Made by a program: the position numbers and the translations under genes. Positions 1 through 5,069 of a stretch of DNA of 5,069 bases are shown in pieces (the stretch's first letter is position 1; every line of letters starts with the position of its first letter). Origin of the DNA: Methylophilaceae bacterium (GTDB lineage: Bacteria; Pseudomonadota; Gammaproteobacteria; Burkholderiales; Methylophilaceae). The notes beneath the pieces were generated by a model, which had not been told where the DNA came from, searched no databases, and saw only the letters and a program-made list of their open reading frames with translations. Location of the stretch: NCBI GenBank assembly GCA_010031285.1, contig RHAY01000056.1, forward strand, positions 1 to 5,069, written 5' to 3'.

Positions 1-829
1 GAACTAAATACTCAGCTATTAGGTTATGAGACTGATTTGGATAAACCATAACACTATTTTCGAGAGCATTAACACTCTCTACACAGATCATTTTTTTCCA
101 TTCATGTTCAGCACCCATATCAACCATAGTTTTTACCTTTTTATCCCAGGGCGTCCAAATAACAGTTGATTCACTATTTTGCTTTTGAACAGTGATTTTT
201 CTATTAAACCCTTCATCATGAATCACACACGTATCGCTTGTATTTAAATAAACTCTATCGAACTCAGCGTCAAATTTAATTTGATCTTCTTGAGTAAATT
301 TTTTATATCCCCTAACTTTGTCAGAATAGATTTTATTTTCTAACCCCGTCACTTTAATATTTTCTATATCACTTACTTGAAAATAAGTGTGATATCCCTC
401 ACCAATCAAAAAAGGCTGTTCAGAAAGATTTGTTGTTTTGAGGTCCAGATGAATTGAATTGCCAATTATGATAGAAAGTTCTAAATTAAATTGATAAGAA
501 AGCTGCCTATTCACTTCAGGAGTTGGAAGCATCACCAATGTAACTTTGGTTGCCCCATTTTCTAAATCAATAACTTCATTAATGCGCCATGGAATGACTC
601 TAGCAAATCCATGCGGACAAAAACTTCCATCAGTAGGGTGTGCGCCAAACCAAGGCCAACATATAGGTACGCCACCTCGAATATGCGGCCTCCACTGCAT
701 GACATGCGCTCCCTGCAAGGCAATTTTTGCTGAAGCTAGCTCATTATTGATTGTGATAAATTTTAATCCAATTTCATTTTGCGTAATCTTATAGCTTTGA
801 GCAGCTGATATATTTTTTTCACTTATCAT
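1..829 (-). CDS. yeaD: D-hexose-6-phosphate mutarotase (YeaD / aldose 1-epimerase family), 3' end cut by window edge
   Basis: The frame is open from an ATG at 829 to the left edge, giving 276 codons with no stop. E. coli YeaD is about 290 residues, so only a short C-terminal piece is missing. The family interconverts alpha and beta anomers of hexose 6-phosphates in the cytoplasm. Visible motifs in order: LQGAHVMQW (38-46), IRGGVPICWPWFG (50-62), HGFAR (73-77), HTYF (147-150, expected general-acid His147), FDRVYL (190-195), WTPW (225-228) and CVES with Glu251 (expected catalytic base). Oddity: the IRGG motif follows WRPH directly, whereas E. coli YeaD as I recall it has about 20 residues there, including a VLWLS strand. 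The gene starts 8 bases after the ilvD stop, so it is probably co-transcribed and translationally coupled; there is no well-spaced Shine-Dalgarno for this ATG. Family call is secure; full activity is uncertain because of the gap. Confidence 0.9.
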   Translation of the reverse strand, partial: MISEKNISAAQSYKITQNEIGLKFITINNELASAKIALQGAHVMQWRPHIRGGVPICWPWFGAHPTDGSFCPHGFARVIPWRINEVIDLENGATKVTLVMLPTPEVNRQLSYQFNLELSIIIGNSIHLDLKTTNLSEQPFLIGEGYHTYFQVSDIENIKVTGLENKIYSDKVRGYKKFTQEDQIKFDAEFDRVYLNTSDTCVIHDEGFNRKITVQKQNSESTVIWTPWDKKVKTMVDMGAEHEWKKMICVESVNALENSVMVYPNQSHNLIAEYLV

Positions 830-837
830 TTTAAAAA

Positions 838-2691
838 TTAAATTTCCTCTAACTTTGAAATATCTCGAATAGCACCTTTATCTGCACTTGTCGTCATTAA
901 CGAATATGCTTTTAATGCTTGAGATACTTTTCTTTCTCTTGGTTTTGGTTTCCAACCATTTTTTCCTTTAGCATTCATCTTATTTTTTCTTTGTATAAGT
1001 GACGAATCATCAATCATTAAATTAATTGTTCTATTTGGAATATCGATTTCAATTTGATCGTTTTCTTCAATCAGCGCAATCTCTCCTTGTTCCGCAGCCT
1101 CAGGTGATACATGTCCAATGCTTAATCCTGATGTTCCGCCGGAAAATCTGCCATCAGTTAAAAGCGCACAAACTTTACCAAGATCTTTTGCCTTTAAATA
1201 AGTTGTGGGGTAAAGCATTTCCTGCATTCCAGGGCCGCCTCTTGGTCCTTCATATATGATTACAACAATATCGCCAGCGACAATCTTGTCTCCTAAAATA
1301 GCCGCTACAGCCTCATCTTGAGATTCAAAAACGCGCGCACGTCCATTAAATTTCAATATACTTTCGTCAACGCCCGCTGTTTTAACGATGCAACCATTAC
1401 GAGCAATATTTCCAAAAAGTACTGCAAGGCCTCCATCTTGGCTATATGCATTTTGTTTGTTACGGATACATCCACCAGATCTATCATCATCTAAAGTTGG
1501 ATAAAGCATGCTCTGGCTAAATGCTATCGTTGTCGGTATTCCTCCTGGCGCAGCACGATAAAAATTTTTTACTTCCTCATCTTTCGTTGTGACAATATCC
1601 CAATGATCTATTGCTTCGCCTAAATTTTTAGAGTGTACTGTCGAAACATCTCTATGAATTAATGATGCTCGATCAAGCTCTCCTAAAATGCCCATCACAC
1701 CCCCAGCTCTATGAACATCTTCCATATGAAATTTAGCAGTAGCAGGCGCCACTTTTGCTAAACAAGGAACTTTTCTTGAAATGCGATCTATATCCTTCAT
1801 CGTGAAATTTACTTTAGCTTCGTTGGCAGCAGCCAGTAAGTGAAGAACGGTGTTTGTAGAGCCTCCCATTGAGACATCTAAGCTCATTGCATTTTCAAAA
1901 GCTTTAAAATTTGCAATATTTCTAGGTAAGATACTTTCATCATCTTGCTCATAATATCGTTTTGCTAATTCAACAATTAGTTTTCCGGCATTTTGAAATA
2001 ACTTTTTTCTAGCCGCATGTGTGGCTAAAGTGCTGCCATTGCCGGGCAAGCTTAATCCTAGGGCTTCTGTAAGACAGTTCATTGAATTTGCTGTGAACAT
2101 TCCTGAACATGAACCACAAGTTGGACAAGCAGATCGTTCAATTTCATCAGAATTTTTATCAGAAACTCTTGTGTCGGCTCCCGCCACTATCGCATCCACT
2201 AAATCTAATTTCTTAACTTCATTATTCCAACTAACCTTACCAGCTTCCATAGGGCCGCCTGATACAAAAACTACAGGAATATTAATTCTAAGCGCAGCCA
2301 TGAGCATACCCGGCGTTATCTTGTCGCAGTTCGATATACAAACTAAGGCATCTGCACAGTGAGCATTTACCATATACTCAACGCTATCGGCAATAAGGTC
2401 GCGGCTTGGAAGGCTATATAGCATGCCGTCATGACCCATAGCTATCCCATCATCCACTGCAATGGTATTAAATTCTTTCGCAACACCGCCATGTTTTTCA
2501 ATTTCTCTTGCTACAAGCTGTCCTAGATCTTTTAAATGAACATGTCCCGGAACAAATTGAGTAAATGAATTACAAACTGCAATAATTGGTTTTGTAAAAT
2601 CTTCGTCCTTCATACCTGTGGCTCGCCATAGTGCGCGAGCACCAGCTTGGTTTCTTCCATGCGTTGTCGTTTTAGAGCGATATGCGGGCAT
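838..2691 (-). CDS. ilvD: Dihydroxy-acid dehydratase IlvD, complete
   Basis: This 617-residue protein dehydrates 2,3-dihydroxy-isovalerate and 2,3-dihydroxy-3-methylvalerate to the 2-oxo acids. It is the third common step of valine, isoleucine and leucine synthesis, and the enzyme is cytoplasmic with an Fe-S cluster and Mg2+. It is nearly collinear with the 616-residue E. coli enzyme from the first residues on. The known functional residues fall at the same numbers: Asp81 (Mg), Cys122-Asp123-Lys124 in SNCDKITPG (cluster ligand, Mg, carbamylated Lys), Cys195 in CPTCGSCSG (cluster ligand), Glu491 in MQEMLYP (Mg), and Ser517 in LLTDGRFSGGTSG (active-site base). Position 49 is Gly, as in E. coli, where shorter family members have a third Cys. 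The ATG start is supported by GAGG five bases upstream and by the conserved MPxYRS N-terminus. No leader peptide or attenuator fits in the 63-base upstream gap, so the classical ilv attenuation seems absent. It is probably the first gene of an ilvD-yeaD unit. Confidence 0.98.
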   Translation of the reverse strand: MPAYRSKTTTHGRNQAGARALWRATGMKDEDFTKPIIAVCNSFTQFVPGHVHLKDLGQLVAREIEKHGGVAKEFNTIAVDDGIAMGHDGMLYSLPSRDLIADSVEYMVNAHCADALVCISNCDKITPGMLMAALRINIPVVFVSGGPMEAGKVSWNNEVKKLDLVDAIVAGADTRVSDKNSDEIERSACPTCGSCSGMFTANSMNCLTEALGLSLPGNGSTLATHAARKKLFQNAGKLIVELAKRYYEQDDESILPRNIANFKAFENAMSLDVSMGGSTNTVLHLLAAANEAKVNFTMKDIDRISRKVPCLAKVAPATAKFHMEDVHRAGGVMGILGELDRASLIHRDVSTVHSKNLGEAIDHWDIVTTKDEEVKNFYRAAPGGIPTTIAFSQSMLYPTLDDDRSGGCIRNKQNAYSQDGGLAVLFGNIARNGCIVKTAGVDESILKFNGRARVFESQDEAVAAILGDKIVAGDIVVIIYEGPRGGPGMQEMLYPTTYLKAKDLGKVCALLTDGRFSGGTSGLSIGHVSPEAAEQGEIALIEENDQIEIDIPNRTINLMIDDSSLIQRKNKMNAKGKNGWKPKPRERKVSQALKAYSLMTTSADKGAIRDISKLEEI

Positions 2692-2695
2692 AATG

Positions 2696-2703
2696 ACCTC
2701 TTA
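2696..2703 (-). promoter_or_regulatory. Ribosome binding site of ilvD
   Basis: On the minus strand the sequence reads TAAGAGGT, then CATT, then the ilvD ATG. It matches the anti-Shine-Dalgarno complement TAAGGAGGT apart from one missing G, and the GAGG core lies 5 bases from the start codon. It fixes the ilvD start at 2691 and contrasts with the lack of any such site before lgt. Confidence 0.75.
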
Positions 2704-2727
2704 CAATTTCAATCAATTTAAGTAATT

Positions 2728-2733
2728 ATTTTA
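2728..2733 (-). promoter_or_regulatory. Candidate -10 box for ilvD (leftward)
   Basis: Minus-strand TAAAAT matches the sigma-70 -10 consensus at 5 of 6 positions and would place the transcript start near 2721, giving a leader of about 30 bases that includes the Shine-Dalgarno. No convincing -35 lies at the right distance: a TTGTCA is present (2742-2747) but only 8 bases away. The region is very AT-rich, so chance matches are common. The assignment is tentative. Confidence 0.3.
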
Positions 2734-2736
2734 ACT

Positions 2737-2742
2737 TATAAT
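2737..2742 (+). promoter_or_regulatory. Candidate -10 box for lgt (rightward)
   Basis: A perfect TATAAT ends 12 bases before the lgt ATG. A start about 7 bases downstream would fall near 2749-2750, leaving a leader of only about 5 bases. The stretch at the -35 distance (CAATTT, 2714-2719) is a poor match. The box lies only 3 bases from the candidate leftward -10, so both divergent promoters could not be occupied at once. It could be a chance match in AT-rich DNA. Confidence 0.45.
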
Positions 2743-2754
2743 GACAACAAACTT

Positions 2755-3522
2755 ATGCTTATTCATCCCCAAATAGACCCAGTAGCACTTAATCTTGGGC
2801 CGTTTCAAATTCATTGGTACGGAATCATGTATCTTTTTGCTTTTATAGGATTTCTTCAGTTAGGCAAAGTTCAAATCAGAACTCGTCCATGGCTATCCTG
2901 GAATGAAAAAATGTTAGATGATGCTTTTTTTTATGGGGCTATCGGTGTTATTGCAGGCGGTCGATTAGGTTATGTCTTATTTTATCAACTGCAATATTAT
3001 TTGCAGGAGCCAGATGAAATTATTGCGTTATGGAAAGGCGGAATGTCATTTCATGGCGGATTTTTAGGTGTAGTGATTGCCATGGTTCTCTTGGCTAAAA
3101 AATATAAAATATCACTACTCTCAATTTTAGATTTCATTGCTCCTTTGGTTCCCTTAGGACTTGCTTTTGGTCGCATTGGAAATTTTATAAATGCAGAGCT
3201 ATGGGGAAGACCTACCCAAATCTTCTGGGGCATGATTTTTCCTAATGTAGACGATATTCCAAGACACCCATCTCAACTATACGAAAGCTTCTTTGAAGGT
3301 TTAGTTCTCTTTGTAGTGCTTTGGGTTTATTCAAAACAAAAAAGAGGTAAAGGTCAAATAGCCGCTTTATTTTTAATACTATACGGAACATTTAGATTTT
3401 TAATTGAGTATACAAGAGAGCCTGATTCGTTCTTAGGCTTGCTCATCTTTAATCTTTCGATGGGGCAATGGTTATCCATTCCTATGTTCTTAGCTGGTAT
3501 TTATCTTTTTAAGAAAAACTAA
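2755..3522 (+). CDS. lgt: Phosphatidylglycerol--prolipoprotein diacylglyceryl transferase Lgt, complete
   Basis: Lgt is the inner-membrane enzyme that moves a diacylglyceryl group from phosphatidylglycerol to the lipobox cysteine of prolipoproteins, the first step of lipoprotein maturation. The 255-residue protein is slightly shorter than E. coli Lgt (291) but has all landmarks. HWYG is at 20-23 (with the Tyr equivalent to E. coli Tyr26), GGMSFHGGFLG at 95-105 (essential His100), and the family signature GRIGNFINAELWG at 139-151 (essential Arg140, Asn143). HPSQLYE is at 171-177, FRFLIEYTREPD at 213-224 (second essential Arg, probably Arg214), and MGQWLSIPM at 236-244. About seven hydrophobic membrane segments alternate with short charged loops. 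The start gives the N-terminus MLIHPQ, which looks like betaproteobacterial homologues; there is no Shine-Dalgarno before it. The gene is divergent from ilvD, and its stop codon overlaps that of the convergent ybdD-type gene. Confidence 0.97.
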   Translation: MLIHPQIDPVALNLGPFQIHWYGIMYLFAFIGFLQLGKVQIRTRPWLSWNEKMLDDAFFYGAIGVIAGGRLGYVLFYQLQYYLQEPDEIIALWKGGMSFHGGFLGVVIAMVLLAKKYKISLLSILDFIAPLVPLGLAFGRIGNFINAELWGRPTQIFWGMIFPNVDDIPRHPSQLYESFFEGLVLFVVLWVYSKQKRGKGQIAALFLILYGTFRFLIEYTREPDSFLGLLIFNLSMGQWLSIPMFLAGIYLFKKN

Positions 3523-3698
3523 CAACAGCGTTTTATACCGCTCCATTTTTTATCAAGTGTAGCTTGATAAAATCTTTGCTTACTCATCAATTTATGTTTT
3601 TTTGAACATTGCTTATGGTTTATGAGATATAAATCATATAGATCATCTCCCGAGATTCTGCGAACGAATTGATATATTGATTTAATTGCTTTTACCAT
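3519..3698 (-). CDS. ybdD: Small YbdD/YjiX-family protein (DUF466), partner of CstA
   Basis: This 59-residue frame starts with MVKAIKSIYQFVRRISG and ends with WSGIKRCC. The pattern G-x-D-x-Y-x-x-Y near residues 17-24, a His at 28, MSKQRFY (38-44), and the terminal Arg-Cys-Cys match the E. coli YbdD/YjiX family (65 residues, also ending RCC). These proteins are encoded directly after cstA or btsT, and as I recall YbdD has been reported to be needed for CstA-mediated pyruvate uptake. The molecular role of the RCC tail is not known to me. The ATG lies 6 bases after the cstA stop with no strong ribosome binding site, which suggests coupling to cstA translation. The TAG stop at 3519-3521 overlaps the lgt TAA by two bases, so the two genes share four bases tail to tail. 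The family call rests on both motif and position. Confidence 0.92.
   Translation of the reverse strand: MVKAIKSIYQFVRRISGDDLYDLYLINHKQCSKKHKLMSKQRFYQATLDKKWSGIKRCC
3548..3572. repeat. Perfect 10-bp inverted repeat with 5-base loop, inside ybdD and just past lgt
   Basis: TTTTATCAAG at 3548-3557 and CTTGATAAAA at 3563-3572 are exact reverse complements around TGTAG. The hairpin lies 25 bases beyond the lgt stop, so it would form at the 3' end of the lgt mRNA. On the opposite strand it lies within ybdD codons. The T-rich arm comes first on the plus strand and no T-run follows the stem, so it is not a standard intrinsic terminator. It could help define the lgt mRNA end, or be a by-product of the ybdD coding sequence. 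Confidence 0.45.
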
Positions 3699-3704
3699 AG
3701 CTTA

Positions 3705-5069
3705 TTAATTCTTTTTGAAAAATGAAATTCTTAACATATCAACAACAACTGTCCACAAAATAATTAATAAGAATAAAGTAATAAAAGCATCTAATTTTTG
3801 ATTAAAAATTAATTGGTATGTAATAGAAATTTTACTATCTTCAATGAGTCCGGTATTTATTTTTTCTGTCAGATCTCTTGCTGCCGCAATAAATCCAACT
3901 CTAATATCTTGACTAAATATTTTTTGATAAGCAGCTGTCGTCGTTACAATAATGAGCCAAAATAATGGTAGTCCTGTAACCCAAGCGTATTTTAATTTAT
4001 TTGATTTTATAAGAATGCCAGTACCCACAGATAATGCAATTGCTGCAAGCATCTGATTTGCGATACCAAACAAAGGCCATAAAATATTTACGCCACCATT
4101 TGGATCTATGACGCCAATATATAAAAAATATCCCCAGCAACTTACAACAATTGCACTACTTATAATAATAGATGGCATCCATGAAGTTTGACCAAATTTT
4201 GGATAAATGTTGCCAATCATATCTTGCAACATAAACCTTCCAACACGAGTGCCAGCATCCAGCGTAGTAAGAATAAATATGGCCTCAAACATGATGGCAA
4301 AGTGATACCACATCGCTAATAAATTTGTACCAAAAGCTTTACCAAATATATTTGCCATACCTACTGCTAGTGAAGGGGCGCCACCCGTTCTCGCGAATAA
4401 GGAGGTTTCACCCATATTTTTTGCAAGTAATTCCATTTCTTCGACTGTAACTTTAAATCCCCATGTATTAATTTTTTGAATTGCACCTGCAGCCTCTGCC
4501 CCAACAACACCTATAGGGCTATTGATTGCAAAAAAGACTCCTGGCTCTAAAACTGTTGCAGCTATCAAAGCCATAATAGCTACAAATGACTCTAGAAGCA
4601 TCGCGCCATAACCTATCATAGGAATATATTTTTCATTTTCTAATAATTTAGGTGTTGTACCCGAAGCAATTAAGGAATGGAATCCAGAAATTGATCCACA
4701 GGCGATGGTTATAAAAACAAAAGGAAATATACTGCCTCCAAAAATGGGTCCTGTGCCACTCGTGAATTGCGTTAATGCTGGCATTTTGATTTCTGGCTGC
4801 AAAGTCATAATTGCAACAGCTAAAACAATCACTGTGCCCAATTTTACAAATGTAGATAGATAATCTCTCGGGGCTAGCAATAGCCAGACTGGAAGGACTG
4901 CAGCTGCAAAACCATAAAAAATAACGACCCATGCCAGTGTTAAGCTGTCATGATCAAAATAGGTCCTAAATGTTTGCGAATGATCAATCATTCCTCCAGC
5001 AAAAACAGCCAAAAGCAATAATCCAAATCCAATTAACGATGCTTCAAGCACTCTTCCTGATCTGATAGA
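3705..5069 (-). CDS. cstA: Carbon starvation protein A (CstA), pyruvate/peptide transporter, 5' end cut by window edge
   Basis: The frame is open from the right edge to a TAA at 3705, giving 454 residues. CstA proteins are about 690-700 residues, so roughly the first 240 are outside the window. CstA is a polytopic inner-membrane protein first linked to peptide use in carbon starvation and later shown to take up pyruvate. Visible landmarks, numbered from the window edge: RSGRVLEAS (3-11), LPVWLLLAPRDYLSTF (59-74), ITIACGSISGFHSLIASG (120-137) followed by TTPK, LDAGTRVGRFMLQD (270-283), and NILWPLFGIANQML (328-341). About ten hydrophobic segments are present, ending in a membrane helix and the basic tail KKN. 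A GTG at 5051 is an internal valine, not a start: the SIRSGR coding upstream of it continues the family sequence. A ybdD-type gene follows 6 bases downstream, the usual cstA arrangement. Its promoter lies outside, so regulation cannot be judged. Confidence 0.96.
   Translation of the reverse strand, partial: SIRSGRVLEASLIGFGLLLLAVFAGGMIDHSQTFRTYFDHDSLTLAWVVIFYGFAAAVLPVWLLLAPRDYLSTFVKLGTVIVLAVAIMTLQPEIKMPALTQFTSGTGPIFGGSIFPFVFITIACGSISGFHSLIASGTTPKLLENEKYIPMIGYGAMLLESFVAIMALIAATVLEPGVFFAINSPIGVVGAEAAGAIQKINTWGFKVTVEEMELLAKNMGETSLFARTGGAPSLAVGMANIFGKAFGTNLLAMWYHFAIMFEAIFILTTLDAGTRVGRFMLQDMIGNIYPKFGQTSWMPSIIISSAIVVSCWGYFLYIGVIDPNGGVNILWPLFGIANQMLAAIALSVGTGILIKSNKLKYAWVTGLPLFWLIIVTTTAAYQKIFSQDIRVGFIAAARDLTEKINTGLIEDSKISITYQLIFNQKLDAFITLFLLIILWTVVVDMLRISFFKKN

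Noticed and set aside
546..794. An 82-codon open frame on the plus strand
   Set aside because: It lies entirely opposite the mutarotase gene, whose translation carries recognisable family motifs throughout; the plus-strand product resembles nothing I know.
2704..2719. Direct repeat CAATTT with 10-base period between ilvD and lgt
   Set aside because: Two six-base AT-rich copies are expected by chance in this composition, and no regulator site is recognisable.
2741..2776. Eleven-residue upstream frame (MTTNLCLFIPK) overlapping the lgt start, as a possible leader peptide
   Set aside because: Its ATG overlaps the last bases of the TATAAT, so it would not be in the transcript if that box is used. 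It has no ribosome binding site and no regulatory codon run.
3519..3545. Possible intrinsic terminator for the cstA-ybdD transcript (AGCG...CGCT followed by a T-rich stretch on the minus strand)
   Set aside because: The stem is only 4 bp with an 8-base loop, and the T-run begins several bases after it; too weak to annotate in such AT-rich DNA.
5049..5051. GTG as the start of the CstA frame
   Set aside because: The frame stays open to the window edge, and the residues before it (SIRSGR) continue the CstA family sequence. The gene is simply cut by the window and this GTG codes an internal valine.
1..5069. Defence system, mobile element, CRISPR array or other novel multi-gene system
   Set aside because: All but about 80 bases belong to five recognised housekeeping-type genes with matching composition; no transposase, integrase, repeat array, toxin-antitoxin pair or unknown large frame is present.

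Overview
The window is an AT-rich piece of ordinary bacterial chromosome, densely packed with housekeeping genes. Five protein genes cover almost all of it. Three are complete (ilvD, lgt and a 59-codon ybdD-type gene) and two are cut by the window edges (a yeaD-type mutarotase on the left, cstA on the right). I see no mobile element, tRNA, rRNA, CRISPR array or other unusual system. The Lgt protein begins MLIHPQ and has a betaproteobacterial look, and ilvD beside lgt is an arrangement I associate with Betaproteobacteria. Together with the low G+C, this suggests a streamlined, low-GC betaproteobacterium, perhaps a Methylophilaceae / OM43 / 'Candidatus Methylopumilus'-like plankton bacterium. 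That placement is an inference from memory, not a search result.

Layout. Positions 1-829 (minus): D-hexose-6-phosphate mutarotase, missing its last few residues at the left edge. Positions 838-2691 (minus): dihydroxy-acid dehydratase, IlvD, upstream of the mutarotase gene with only 8 bases between them, so the two probably form an ilvD-yeaD operon. Positions 2692-2754: a 63-base divergent intergenic region holding a perfect TATAAT for the rightward gene and a good Shine-Dalgarno for ilvD. Positions 2755-3522 (plus): prolipoprotein diacylglyceryl transferase, Lgt. Positions 3519-3698 (minus): a small YbdD/YjiX-family gene ending in Arg-Cys-Cys, whose stop codon overlaps the lgt stop. Positions 3705-5069 (minus): the C-terminal two thirds of the CstA carbon-starvation / pyruvate transporter, with its start beyond the right edge.

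How the genes fit together. cstA and ybdD form the usual transporter plus small partner pair, transcribed leftward and colliding tail to tail with lgt. ilvD (branched-chain amino acid synthesis) and yeaD (sugar-phosphate anomer interconversion) have no obvious metabolic link and seem to be co-transcribed because of compaction.

The points most worth a second look are: an apparent loss of about 19 residues from the conserved N-terminal part of the mutarotase; a likely leaderless or near-leaderless lgt mRNA; and the convergent lgt/ybdD overlap, which has a perfect 10-bp inverted repeat but no classical terminator.
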